Assembly (NCBI GenBank): GCA_946406115.1
Contig: OX291556.1
Location: 12,492,501-12,556,500, forward strand
Direction: 5' to 3'
DNA length: 64,000 bases
Source of the DNA: Apoda limacodes
Taxonomy: Eukaryota; Arthropoda; Insecta; Lepidoptera; Limacodidae
The position numbers were made by a program, and so were the translations under genes. The notes beneath the pieces are model-generated. The model saw only the letters and a program-made list of their open reading frames with translations. It did no database searches and was not told where the DNA came from. Position 1 is the first letter of the stretch. The number at the start of each line of letters is the position of its first letter. This document shows, in pieces, positions 46,301-52,899 of this stretch.

Positions 46301-48212
46301 TTTAAATATATATATTTCTAAATATTTTTTGCAATAGTTTTTACATTAATTATCCTACAATCCTACTCGAGTTTGTAACTCAATCACACCGCAACGTAGC
46401 ATCTTCTGAAATTAATAAAGTTTTTGTTAATAAATAGTTGACGAGAGGGAGAAGGACATAGGGTACATTTTATTTCGGAAACATCAAAAGTTTCGACGGG
46501 AGTTACTTTACTGTAACCGAACTTCACTGGAACGAACTATGGCTATAGCTTGCTATAGAAAACTTCTTTAGTATATGATCATGGAGTTCATATTAATAAG
46601 TCAATAAACTACAAGTTACTAGTTACTACCATTTCGAAGTCAAAATTCTGTTCTGGTGCAAAAAAACGGCGACATAAACTCTACAGTTACCTGGCTTGTG
46701 ATTAAAAATACTGTTATTTTTCAGTGGATGTTGAATCTAATATAACATACTACTGGACTAATCAGCAAGATGCCAATAAAGATGACTTCATTTTAATAGG
46801 AGCAGAGAGAATAGCGGTTCGAAATACGCGTACGCCACTGTTCTTCCTACAATCAAGTAATCAATGTTTTTACCAGTTTTCCTGTTGAATATTCAAAATT
46901 ACCATAGAATGATCATGTTAAACTATTCACTATGACATTTTATCTAGCTAAGCTAAGCTAAGCTTGTTATATGAGTAACAGAGAATGGATACGAATACAT
47001 TTATATACTTTTTTTGTAAATTCATAGATATTATATGTACATAGAAAATACCTAGACTCAAGACAAACAAAAAATATATATAAATGTTTTTCCTGTGCTG
47101 AAATTGAACCCAGGCAGCAGGCGGGTCTTTGACCACTCGGACACAGAGATTGACTCCCACTAGGCTTTTGTTGGAGGGGTTGCCTGCTAGCACAGGGCGT
47201 AGGTTCGATCCCCGCACAAGGCAAACATTTTTCTAATATTTTTTTTACAAAAAATGTTTTTCTCCATTGTCTGGTAGTCCAAGTACTTACAGTTATTACA
47301 ATTTTTAAGTGTCAGTATTTCATTATGGCCGTTCCTCATACATAGATTTTTTATTTTAAGTAAAAAAGTAAAGTTGTATTTAAAGTTACTTCAACATGAA
47401 TCATGCTTTCTTTACACATAAAATGATTAAATATAACGGTAAAACCTTCTTTTGGAAACTATCCTGAGATAAATTTGTTCAGTTTACTTCGTCACATGGA
47501 CGTCATCGCATCAGACCCGGCTCGCTTTCACACTTGGCTATCATTTATCATTTTAGGGCTGTCATTTACCACGAAAGGAACTGTTACTTTCTATTTAATA
47601 AATGGATAAGTTTAGTTAGTGATATTAACGAGGCTCCGTTGACATCTTCAGCTATTATAAAAGGATTTACTAAATTGATTTATTGATTTATGGCACTATT
47701 TTTCATCAATCTTCTTATTAAAAAACTATTTTTGTTTAGAGTTTAAATATTATTTGACTTGGTGCATATAACAGTGTATTTTGAGATAACTTAAATTTTG
47801 GAAAAGAAACTATTGTTTTCTAAAACATAATTTGTTTTAAATTCATCCATTTAACTGTTTATCCATGTTGCATTTATAACATTTTATCTCCCAGCTAGTG
47901 GTATATCCGAGAAAGCTCGGTCGTCGTCAACAAATGTACTTTGTTTATTTTAGTTTTATTACATATAGCTTAAAGTCACAATCCATGCATTACTTATTTC
48001 ATACATTTGCTTTTGAATATATGTGTAAAGAATATTTTTTCTTTTCAGATGTGGAAGATTCAAATACTATCGATGAAACTTTGAATTTAAGGCCATCTAT
48101 TGTTGATCACTTATCCAATGAAATAGTGGGAGGTTTAATGCATTTTATTGTAGATAACTTTAGAATATTTGCAAGTCAAGTACCTGTTAAACTTTATTAT
48201 ACGTATATCTAA
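19231..48212 (+). CDS. JHBP/takeout-family secreted carrier protein, complete five-exon gene
   Basis: Joining 19231-19339, 41676-41904, 44481-44605, 46725-46856 and 48049-48212 gives 252 codons with every junction in phase and all introns GT-AG. Residues 1 to about 25 are a signal peptide (MRSVVCVLFVYL core). Cys46 and Cys53 (ACRADDIPC) match the N-terminal disulfide typical of juvenile-hormone-binding and takeout proteins. They are followed by the LRRGL helix, a GMSPVDPILI stretch like the family's GIPxLDPL, and a 'VNVTGAKW' strand. Length fits the family (about 230-250 aa). Such proteins bind hydrophobic ligands outside the cell in haemolymph or sensilla; ligand specificity cannot be read here. 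No other cysteines follow, so the second disulfide of classical haemolymph JHBP appears absent, which favours a takeout-like member. Confidence 0.85.
19437..19846 (+). repeat. Tandem unit 1, internally deleted (410 bp)
   Basis: The first 77 bases (19437-19513) equal 19847-19923, and 19526-19846 equals 26029-26349. The 6105 bp between these in the full unit are replaced by a 12-base AG-rich filler. It is therefore the first of three head-to-tail units, collapsed by a deletion. It begins 98 bp after exon 1 of the JHBP-like gene. Confidence 0.9.
20355..20637 (+). mobile_element. Helitron-like element in unit 2 (copy at 26858-27140)
   Basis: 'gacttcataagtgactc'-type opening followed by 'gaaatttggtatggagataa', 'cccgcgggaataactatagc' and a final GC-rich hairpin (gggcgggcggagccgcgggc). 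The CTAG end is eroded to 'aaaattcata'. Confidence 0.6.
20653..20938 (+). mobile_element. Helitron-like element in unit 2 (copy at 27156-27441)
   Basis: Begins TC after an A, contains 'gcgaaagtttggatgtttgg', 'gatcgggatgaatcttggca' and 'agctgcagctatagcttact', and ends in a decayed hairpin with CTAG|T. It lies directly after another copy of the same family in the same orientation. Confidence 0.65.
21690..22000 (-). mobile_element. RTE-like LINE 3' remnant in unit 2 (copy at 28193-28503)
   Basis: 'aacgccaccacagccgg', 'cagccacttccagcta', 'aatatgacctgcatattgcc' and 'acttgcttattctgtgggct' correspond to the remnant at 50800-51010 and to RTE tails elsewhere. The short minus-strand open frame at 21622-21831 lies inside it and is not a host gene. 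Confidence 0.5.
22475..22965 (-). mobile_element. Reversed Helitron-like composite in unit 2 (copy at 28978-29468)
   Basis: Contains 'ccctaaattaggttatcagt', 'gctatagctgcagctatagt', two 'ggcaggattgagtaacaaa' blocks and a final 'cacttataatattagt'. The repeated blocks show at least two partial copies joined together. The open frames through it are not genes. Confidence 0.55.
23440..23525 (+). mobile_element. LINE 3' tail fragment in unit 2 (copy at 29943-30028)
   Basis: 'gactgaagcctgatattggt' and 'ccgtcaggtgacccgtaatg', then 'tgccatctgagtagtataag', follow the pattern of the LINE tails that end in 'agtggtat' plus A-rich sequence. Short and decayed. Confidence 0.4.
24771..24998 (-). mobile_element. 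GC-rich LINE 3' end in unit 2 (copy at 31274-31501)
   Basis: A T-run at 24771-24781 (poly(A) of a minus-strand insertion) is followed by 'ctatgcagttggctgttgca', 'tcagcccatatagcgcccaa' and 'ctccccgcgggggaaac'. It is almost identical to 56806-56970. GC content is far above the surroundings. This is the 5'-truncated 3' end of a non-LTR retrotransposon of uncertain clade. Confidence 0.55.
25097..25243 (+). mobile_element. Internally deleted Helitron-like element in unit 2 (copy at 31600-31746)
   Basis: A 147-bp derivative that keeps both ends: 'tcctactttactaatattat' at the left and the hairpin with CTAG|T at the right, while the middle 'ggaatagg' region is missing. The retained ends support the assigned boundaries of the family. 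Confidence 0.65.
26350..32849 (+). repeat. Tandem unit 3, full length
   Basis: Direct copy of unit 2. Identity ends after 'gatttccattt' at 32849. In units 1 and 2 this point is the junction 'actactatgttat', whereas unit 3 runs on into unique sequence of the inverted-arm element. So unit 3 is the ancestral right end and the junction sequence marks the amplification breakpoint. Confidence 0.95.
33121..33656 (-). pseudogene. Frameshifted Cys-rich (CXC-like) transposon ORF
   Basis: The minus strand first reads LPPTEGAAVPHSYRVYHQLQ and then WLGNEL ... EWEWKNNHG up to FDLIPEK near 33421. Beyond that the sensible frame changes by one base in an A-run. The second frame gives CNCETGC, KKCGCRKHGLKC and LCGHCHG, a cysteine pattern like CXC/tesmin-type zinc-binding motifs, followed by a very acidic tail (EEENNEEE) and TAA. 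Proteins with a LPPTE-A-H-RVY-Q-WLGN block and such a Cys-rich end are common transposon-associated ORFs in arthropods; I cannot name the superfamily. An in-frame stop lies seven codons before the first Leu-start, so the N-terminal part is missing. Confidence 0.6.
33764..34154. mobile_element. Right inverted arm, or 391-bp MITE with 45-bp inverted ends
   Basis: Its two ends are complementary over about 45 bases: 'caccgtggcattttagccca' then 'gggataatagcacttttttt' at the left, and the complement at 34108-34152. Inside it mirrors the left arm of the larger element. It has no coding capacity; open frames across it follow the repeat. Confidence 0.6.
34197..34400 (-). mobile_element. LINE 3' tail, decayed
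   Basis: 'gttggcaaacaagcatactg', 'gcatgatgtcaagcgctcac' and 'ctacggacgttgtaa', followed by 'gaagaaatcctattcctttg' and 'gagaaaaccctgtgct', match 41985-42150 in order. Minus-strand insertion. Confidence 0.55.
34400..35744. other. No gene seen; degenerate 141-bp tandem pair at 35050-35330
   Basis: 'gaaacccccgatatatcgat' with 'tttcaagccatttggttta' near 35141 recurs as 'gaaaaccccgagatatcgat' with 'tttcaacccatttggttta' near 35282, and upstream 'gtatcatag' and 'gtatatcatag' keep the same spacing. A perfect 8-bp hairpin (cccccacg/cgtggggg) sits at 34895-34917. No gene was recognised. Confidence 0.45.
35745..36337 (-). pseudogene. Non-LTR reverse-transcriptase pseudogene with YADD box
   Basis: The minus strand at 35917-35928 reads tyrosine-alanine-aspartate-aspartate within NSISYADDMV, the catalytic box of reverse transcriptases. 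Upstream, 36120-36200 encodes FLHLSKAFDLVSYELI, equivalent to the first catalytic-Asp (xxDxxKAFD) region but with the Asp replaced. Downstream, pieces resembling 'CEPQGLRYNEEE' occur. Several stops and frame changes make it inactive. It lies in intron 1 of the JHBP-like gene. Confidence 0.7.
36338..36500 (-). mobile_element. RTE-type LINE 3' tail
   Basis: 'catcatcatatcagctcaaa', 'cgtccacttctggacataaa', 'gggctggaggctgtcccacg' and 'tcggccatcggtcctccgac' are the complement of 60900-61137. Its 'tgatgatga' end abuts the RT pseudogene at 35745-36337, but the two are different LINE families. Confidence 0.65.
36501..37318. other. No gene seen
   Basis: AT-rich intronic sequence. The 92-codon minus-strand open frame at 36902-37180 has no recognisable motif and its base composition matches the surroundings, so I do not call it. 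Confidence 0.4.
37319..37500 (+). mobile_element. Helitron-like element, second family, partial
   Basis: 'tctatacttaatattataaa' followed by 'gtttgttcatttgtatttt', 'actagtagaaagctacttta' and 'cctgagaaacataggctttt' matches the usual order of a common lepidopteran family (start, ACTGG/CTAxTAAATTGATT, 'agtagaaagct'). The right end is not recognisable. Confidence 0.45.
37501..40578. other. No gene seen
   Basis: Mixed AT-rich sequence with a GC-richer patch at 37610-37760 that may be an old repeat. I see no conserved motif, splice-bounded exon or clear transposon end. Confidence 0.4.
40579..40860 (-). mobile_element. Helitron-like element, second family
   Basis: CTAG at 40579-40582 followed by 'cttttgtacgtagcttcagc' and 'tacgcggaatttctacggg' is the complement of a hairpin-CTAG end. 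'tatgccaaaaatcgggttac' and 'gtgccaataataaggtcact' are degenerate family blocks. The far end is uncertain. Confidence 0.45.
40861..41661. other. Intron 1 end, no gene seen
   Basis: Contains a repeat remnant at 41086-41260 ('gaagcgaagcccaaaaggcg', 'atgtatgtatgtatgttcg'). The polypyrimidine tract and acceptor of exon 2 of the JHBP-like gene follow at 41662-41675. Confidence 0.4.
41676..41904 (+). CDS. JHBP/takeout-like gene, exon 2 (Cys pair, N-terminal helix)
   Basis: Acceptor 'tttattgtttccag' at 41662-41675; donor AAG|GTTTTT at 41905. Residues 37-112 include CRADDIPC, LRRGLRTFFFLM and the DPILINSVAVSY strand. Two bases of Arg113 are left for exon 3. This exon is the strongest family evidence in the gene. 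Confidence 0.88.
41962..42612 (-). mobile_element. 5'-truncated LINE with intact C-terminal ORF end
   Basis: A T-run at 41962-41973 is the poly(A) of a minus-strand insertion in intron 2. The 3' tail is followed by an open frame (42023-42529, extending in frame to about 42600). It reads YKSQVRPHMEYCCNLWAGAP, then VQRQAVRIVDD, LSLRRDFASLCVFYRLYNG, FYHRTARHR, LGLWNELPAKVF and a stop. That is the region after the reverse-transcriptase palm in Jockey/CR1/Daphne-like LINEs. It is the best preserved copy in the window and the reference for the other fragments listed. Confidence 0.75.
42648..42770 (-). mobile_element. Second LINE 3' tail adjoining the first
   Basis: 'gtggcaaacaagcttacggt' and 'ccgtctgatggtaagcggtc', then 'cctatgtacgcttgcaac' repeat the tail found at 41985. 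Its poly(A) end faces the truncated 5' end of the first copy, so two insertions of one family sit head to tail. Confidence 0.65.
42985..43985 (-). repeat. Cluster of Helitron-like pieces with a CTCT microsatellite
   Basis: It begins 'cttttgccagcggcttcgcc' (hairpin) and 'tttggatataggtgtaggat', and holds a CT-rich microsatellite at 43093-43146. Next come a block 'aaaatcctttcttagcgcac' with 'ttcgtccagtgattggagct' and a CAGT run at 43347-43365, and it ends 'ctatataatattagtatag'. Boundaries between the pieces are unclear. The second block recurs at 44290-44410. Confidence 0.5.
44080..44420 (-). repeat. Dispersed repeat of the 'cccccttaggggta' type
   Basis: 'tacccccttaagggatgaat' and 'cacccccttaggggtaaaat', followed by 'aaatcctttcttatcggatg' and 'tgcgttgatccatcagtcat', match 43215-43350. 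It lies just before exon 3. Confidence 0.5.
44481..44605 (+). CDS. JHBP/takeout-like gene, exon 3
   Basis: Acceptor 'tttttttcacag' ending 44480; donor ATCA|GTACGT at 44606. Residues 113-154 read GVIFMSDLHVTGEIYMT, which corresponds to the central beta strands where takeout proteins have a PxLxIxGxY-like motif. One base is carried to exon 4. Confidence 0.8.
44715..45090 (-). repeat. Tandem array of the 'gtcaagtgcgagtcggactc' family
   Basis: The phrase 'tcaagtgcgagtcggactcg' occurs at about 44770 and 44890, and degenerate forms occur at 44995-45058. The first two units are about 120 bp long and include 'gttgtgtttgtta' and a 'gtcag' block. The same phrase ends the dispersed repeats at 51136 and 55656. 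Located in intron 3. Confidence 0.65.
45118..45200 (+). repeat. Short tandem repeat, about 23-bp unit
   Basis: Four degenerate units follow 'tcgtggcacagtcgcaaagg': 'tcgcggtcaagtcgcagagg', 'tatggcatagtcgcaaagaa' and 'ttgtggctcagtcac'. It follows directly on the preceding array. A GATA run lies at 45412-45428. Confidence 0.65.
45201..46724. other. Rest of intron 3, no gene seen
   Basis: A Helitron-like remnant on the plus strand is visible around 46370-46600 ('gtttgtaactcaatcacacc', 'ggacatagggtacattttat', 'ggctatagcttgctatagaa'). Otherwise AT-rich intronic sequence. Confidence 0.45.
46725..46856 (+). CDS. JHBP/takeout-like gene, exon 4
   Basis: Acceptor 'ctgttatttttcag' ending 46724; donor TCAA|GTAATC at 46857. 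It encodes residues 155-198 (NITYYWTNQQ, DDFILIGAERIAVR, PLFFLQS), an alternating hydrophobic pattern expected of the long wrapped sheet. Composition is clearly more coding-like than its flanks. Confidence 0.8.
47030..47290 (-). mobile_element. tRNA-like SINE pair in inverted orientation
   Basis: The minus strand of 47127-47144 reads 'gtgtccgagtggtcaaag', a good box A of a Ser/Leu-type tRNA, and that of 47100-47111 reads 'gggttcaatttc', a box B. The distance of about 21 nt between them is too short for a real tRNA. A plus-strand box B ('ggttcgatcc') stands at 47201-47215, followed by a related 'aaacatttttctaat' tail. The two halves are imperfect inverted copies. They look like two SINE heads facing each other, not a functional tRNA gene. 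Located in intron 4. Confidence 0.45.
48049..48212 (+). CDS. JHBP/takeout-like gene, exon 5 (C-terminus)
   Basis: Acceptor 'tttttcttttcag' ending 48048; stop TAA at 48210-48212. It encodes NEIVGGLMHFIVDNFRIFA, the C-terminal helix region that packs against the sheet in this fold, and ends VPVKLYYTYI. No AATAAA occurs before 48556. Confidence 0.82.
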
Positions 48213-48544
48213 GTATTTTTATTTTTGTTTTATTATCACTGCGATGTGGAGACAAAGGGCTGGTATTCACACACCAAAACGGAGAAGAGATGTCTTAAAC
48301 ACACATAAAAACGACAAGAGGAAATCTAAACCAGTCACCAAAACGAAGAAAAAATGTTTGTTAGGCTTGATCCCAAACAAGTGAGAGACATCTCCTTCCT
48401 TCTCCTCCGTCAAGCTAAAGTACAAATGTGGTCAATGTAGTCTGGGCAAAGGATTAGTAGGTCACACTGGGTAGGTTACGTATGTCATAATTCCTATCAC
48501 GGTTAGGTTGGGGAAAACGGGTTTTGGAGTATAGACCTTGTATA
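48213..48544 (+). other. Presumed 3' UTR of the JHBP/takeout-like gene
   Basis: No AATAAA or ATTAAA occurs between the stop and 48556, where AATAAA lies in the start of a Helitron-like element. The short Lys/Arg-rich open frame at 48244-48384 has no recognisable motif and is probably UTR. Confidence 0.4.
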
Positions 48545-49074
48545 TCTATACATATAATAAAATGGTAGGAAAGTCAAAACTGTACATTGAATATTTTTTT
48601 AAAAGAATACTTGGGGTGTGATCTACTTTCGATACCGAAGCCAAAAATATAGTTTTTAGAATTTTTGTCTGCTTGTCTGTTTGTCTGAATGTATGTTCGG
48701 GCTAAACTCAAAAAGTACTGCATGGATTTACTTCAAATTTGGCACGAATATTATTAAGAAATCGGGTCAACATAAAGGCTACATATTATTACGCTATCAC
48801 CTACGGGGAACGAGCAGTGAACCTTTATTTCTTCTACGCATTCTGTAACAACGTGTAATCTAACGACGCATATAGGACTTGCTTCTTAATTATTTATTAT
48901 TCTACTCACACATAGCCATTTATTTTATGTTAAAAATCGTGTAAAGTCATAACTTAGATGTGTTATAATTTTTCACCATATAAAAGTGTTTCCTATTTGC
49001 TAACTAGATGGCGTTGGCGTCGAATTAGATCGCGCTATAGCGTTCACGCAGACGACGTCGCGGGCAGCAGCTAG
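48545..49074 (+). mobile_element. Helitron-like element, second family, full length (530 bp)
   Basis: It starts TC after an A ('tctatacatataataaaatg'), carries 'gcttgtctgtttgtctgaat' and 'gcatggatttacttcaaatt', and ends 'gacgacgtcgcgggcagcag' then CTAG and T. The 3' end keeps the hairpin plus CTAG|T rule with a different hairpin from the first family. No coding capacity. Confidence 0.6.
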
Positions 49075-49925
49075 TTGTAAATATATTGTATGTTGAATAA
49101 TTAATAGAATTTCAACTCTTCATTTCGGACCCCATTTTCAATGCAAATCAAAATGTAAAAATACATTTTATTTTGTTATAAGCGAAATCCCTCACATTTT
49201 TTTTTTAAATATAACATACAAGAATAAATAAAAAGACAAAGATTTGCATATAACCTATATCTTAGGAATTAACTTTAATAAATTTTAAATTGTAAACTTC
49301 AACGGTTGTCAAAATAATCGACGGGATTAACAGTCTGTTTGTTGACAGAAATAAAAAGTGAAACACTATGAGTGTGTAACTATTGTCATACCTTTATGGA
49401 ACCCTAGAAACACTTCAGACGACCGCAGTTCTTGGTGGCAAAGGCTAAGGTTACTAACGTGATACGAAAGCACTAGATCTCACTTGAGCTCGATTTGAAG
49501 AAACAACTATGACAAGAAGGGTCTGGTGTAACAAAGGGTATTACAAAGGTCAAGTGCGAAGTAATAGTCAAGCATATACAATTTTCTTACAGAGCCTTAT
49601 TTCATTAACCCTTATTATAAAAATGCTATTATTTCAGCAAAAGAAATTTATCGATGCAAATTGTTAGCAATACTTTTCAAACTCGATTAGATATAAACAC
49701 CACAGGGTATTAATGACGTTTAACAGATCTACTTTAACCACGTTTGATTTGCAAACATTTAACGCATTGATTTCGCTCTACGCTTTCTATGCGCGCATTT
49801 CATCGTTCTGTTGACCAAAAATGAATGCGCTCCGTGCTAAATATTTTGGCTCATCCAGTAGGCATTCAACACATTAGCTAAACAGCAACAGGAATTATGA
49901 GGCACAGACGAACTGAGCTCATTTT
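49075..49925. other. No gene seen
   Basis: AT-rich intergenic sequence without a recognisable exon or repeat boundary. Confidence 0.4.
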
Positions 49926-50170
49926 TAGGGTTCCGTACCTCAAAAGGAAAAAACGGAACCCTTATAGGATCACTTTGTTGTACGTCTGTCTGTCCGTCTG
50001 TCAAGACCCTTTTTCTCAGAAACGCATGGAGTTATAAAGCTTAACTTTATATCAAATACTTAGGTCTACTGTCCCTTGGAGCTGTGAAAAAATTAAACTT
50101 CTAAGCCAACTCAATCAAAAGATACAGCCGTTTATGCAGCAAATTTCCGCAAATTTTCGAAACTCGCAAG
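49926..50170 (+). repeat. Dispersed 'agggttccgtac' family, well-preserved copy
   Basis: 'agggttccgtacctcaaaag', 'gaacccttataggatcactt' and 'gtctgtctgtccgtctgtca', then 'agaccctttttctcagaaac' and 'gtcccttggagctgtgaa'. The internal inverted pair 'gggttccgt'/'cggaaccc' flanks an A-rich loop. It serves as the reference for the other copies. Confidence 0.6.
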
Positions 50171-50620
50171 GGAATCGAAAGCTACTGATATCTTAAGAAA
50201 CATTGTCAAGTCAAAATATACTTACTTGGTGTTGCTTGGACTTTTGCCATTGGTTTATTAAGATATCATTGCATAAGCTACCTATTATGTCTCATCACTA
50301 TCCGTAACGCCTTGAAAACAAAAACACTGACAATCCATAACAAAATATATTAACAAGTAGGTTTTAGGCACGCATCTCTCGTGCAATTTGTTCTGATAAA
50401 GAAAATATATTCACATATCTTAGGATGAGAAACGAAAAACTTAGATCATTTAGTTGCGTTATGGTACAACAAAGGAGATAAGTAACATCGTTTCGGGAAG
50501 ATTCGATGGCGTAACTTGATAATCCAACCTTCATTTACACCCAATACTTTTTGACGAGCTTAATTTCCTATCGGGAAAATCTTGACGGAAGTTTGCGTGT
50601 TCGTACAGTAATATCCGTTA

Positions 50621-50680
50621 CACACAAAAGGGCTATGTTACTCACAAAAGGGCTATGTTACACACAAAAGGTCTATGTTA
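50621..50680 (+). repeat. Three exact-length 20-bp tandem repeats
   Basis: The unit 'cacacaaaagggctatgtta' is repeated three times with one change in each of the second and third copies. It stands alone, with no transposon end nearby. Confidence 0.8.
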
Positions 50681-50756
50681 CAAGAACCCCAGTTTGTTTT
50701 GTTTACTCAGATTTTAGATAGCATTTTCCGCTAGCTAGTGGTCGCGACTTTGGTTG

Positions 50757-51010
50757 CATAGTTTCATTTATAAGCCTTTAATAGTCCACTGCTGAACATA
50801 GGCATTTCCTAAAGAACGCCACCACATCCGGTCCTCATCTATCCACATCCAGCTACCTTTTTCCAAGTCATCGGTTTACCTATCTGAAGGGTGACTCACG
50901 CTGCTCTTGCCAATGCGTGCTCACCACTATAAATCTCGACCACCCCAACGGCCATCGGTACTGCGACAAATATGACCTGCCCATTACCACTTCATCTTGT
51001 TATTCTATGG
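50757..51010 (-). mobile_element. RTE-like LINE 3' remnant
   Basis: 'agtccactgctgaacatagg', 'aacgccaccacatccggtcc', 'aacggccatcggtactgcga' and 'aaatatgacctgcccattac' form the minus-strand order of an RTE 3' end. It is related to 21690-22000 and 61000-61137. Confidence 0.6.
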
Positions 51011-51135
51011 GCTATTGCATAGTATAGGTACCTTCCTTCGTATAAATTGTATTTTATGTAGGTATAGGTAATGTACCTTGTAAGGATCGTTTCCTGCTAG
51101 ATAAAGTATGAATTTTATTTGACTATACCTACTTT

Positions 51136-51590
51136 TTAGGGTTCCGTACCCAAAGGATAAAAATCGGAGCCCTATTACTAAGACTCCGCTGAGCGTCCGT
51201 CCGTCCGTTCGCCTGTCACCAGGCTGTATCTTATGAACCGTAATAGTTAAAAAGTTGAAATTGTCACAGATGATGTATTTCTGTTGCCGCTATAATAAAA
51301 AATACTAAAAATTAGAATAAAATAAATACAACATCTCCCATACAACAAATCTGATTTTTTTTGCTTGTTTTTGCTCGATATTGACAACGGCAACTGGTAG
51401 ACGCTTGAAATATTTACAGAATATTGAGTTATATAATTACTTTAAAAATAAATTATTAAATTTAAATTAAACAAATATTTAAGGGGGGCTCCTATACAAC
51501 AAACGTGATTTTTTTTGCCGTTTTTATATATAATGGTACGGAATTGTTCGTGCGCGAGTCCGACTCGCACTTGGCAGGTTTTTTTTTGTA
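51136..51590 (+). repeat. 'agggttccgtac' to 'gagtccgactcgcacttg' composite repeat
   Basis: It begins 'ttagggttccgtacccaaag', carries 'gagcgtccgtccgtccgttc', and ends with 'gcgcgagtccgactcgcact' and 'tggcaggttttttt'. Together with 55656-56153 it shows that the two dispersed motifs are the left and right ends of one element about 450-500 bp long. Confidence 0.6.
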
Positions 51591-51649
51591 AGTATGATAT
51601 TTTTTGTTACCAGTGACTTACCATAGATACACTAACCGCGATGCAATTT

Positions 51650-52130
51650 TAATTTTTCTGCTACAATATATTGTTATAAGTACTTACAATGAATCATATT
51701 TAACCGGTGGCAAATTTTTAAAAGCAGCTTTTTCAGAATTCTATAACTGAGTATAAAGTTTATTTAAAAATTAATGTAATAGGCGGTTAACCAATTTAAA
51801 AGATTAAGTCAACAAAAACACACTTATTTATGATCCTCATACATTTCCAAGATACATTTGTACTTTACAGAAGGTTTTACCGAGATTCCGAATAAATGTT
51901 TTTCATTTACAAAATGCTAGATAAAAGGTTCCGTTGTCTGTGTGACTGATGTTTGCATTTCTCACTGACGAGTTCCTCCGATTCTCATGAATATTTAATT
52001 CTTACGCGCCGGATAAGTTTTATAATATTCTGTATTAAGCTACAAGATTTTCTGAAATGTATATAATTCGATATCTAGAATACGTACTTTTGTGTACACA
52101 GTGCAGGGCACATCCTCAGCAATTAAAATA
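51650..52130. other. No gene seen; partial 'accggtggcaaattt' repeat
   Basis: 'aaccggtggcaaatttttaa' with 'aagtttatttaaaaattaat' near 51700 resembles the tail block at 55480-55560. The rest is unassigned. Confidence 0.4.
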
Positions 52131-52455
52131 TCCATACTGAAATTATAAATGCGAAAATAAGGGTCGGCTCATACTGAGACGCAACGCGACACGGCGCAAC
52201 GTGACGAGGCTGGAAGACGCGCCGCGTGACGTGGGGATGCGTCGCGTCTCGGTATGAGCCGACCCTAACTCTGTCCGTCTGTTACCTCTTCACGCTTAAA
52301 CCATAGCATGTAGATAGTTTGAGACCTGGGAAAGGACACTGGCTGCTTAAAAACGTCAAGTGTGAGTCGGTTTTTTTCTATAATTGAGGAGATGCCGTTG
52401 AAATCCTAAACCGAAAACCGAATTAAGAGCGAATGAAACCGCGGGCAAAAGCTAG
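52131..52455 (+). mobile_element. Helitron-like element interrupted by a MITE
   Basis: It begins 'tccatactgaaattataaat', resumes after the insertion with 'ctctgtccgtctgttacctc' and 'ttcacgcttaaaccatag', and ends 'gaaaccgcgggcaaaag' with CTAG|T. Its right half matches the subfamily at 2627-2856 in the opposite orientation. Confidence 0.65.
52161..52265. mobile_element. 105-bp PIF/Harbinger-like MITE
   Basis: The terminal inverted repeats 'gggtcggctcatactgagac' and its near-complement at 52246-52265 enclose a CG-rich core (gcaacgcgacacggcgcaac). TAA at 52158-52160 and again at 52266-52268 is a 3-bp target duplication of the kind PIF/Harbinger elements make. It interrupts a Helitron-like element, so it is the younger insertion. 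Confidence 0.75.
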
Positions 52456-52899
52456 TAGTATATTGAGACGTCGAGACTTTACGCGTAAATTGAGGATAAG
52501 GAAAGCTTTATATTTGATTCGTACATTCTTTTCGTGCAAAAATTAAGTTTTTAGAAAATAAAAAAAAAATTGTTATCTTTTTGATTATTCTATATGCAAT
52601 AAAGTATATTATTATTATTATTACTAGGTGATGCGTTTCTCTTTCCTTTCTTTTTAGCTTTAAGCTTTCATGACAATCAGCCCAATTTACGTACCGAGTG
52701 CAGAAACATTCTATAAGTAATACATATAATATAACACTAACTTGGAGGAAAATAAAAATTAGCAGCTCCATATAGATAATCATAGTGCGGGAGTTCCTGG
52801 TTTTATTACAACCATCCCCCTGTTTCTAAGCCTATGCCTAATGTTGTATAAATTACACCATTGCTGCCCGCGTGCAGTTAAATCTTTTTCTTCTTCTGA
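52456..52899. other. No gene seen
   Basis: AT-rich sequence with an ATT microsatellite at 52606-52623. The minus-strand open frame here has no recognisable motif. Confidence 0.4.

Noticed and set aside
46960..47230. Functional tRNA-Ser or tRNA-Leu gene
   Set aside because: Box A and box B are only about 21 nt apart and no acceptor stem can be drawn, so it is a tRNA-derived repeat.
48244..48384. Lys/Arg-rich small protein downstream of the JHBP-like gene
   Set aside because: Low-complexity basic residues from A-rich sequence, no conserved motif, and a position that fits the 3' UTR.
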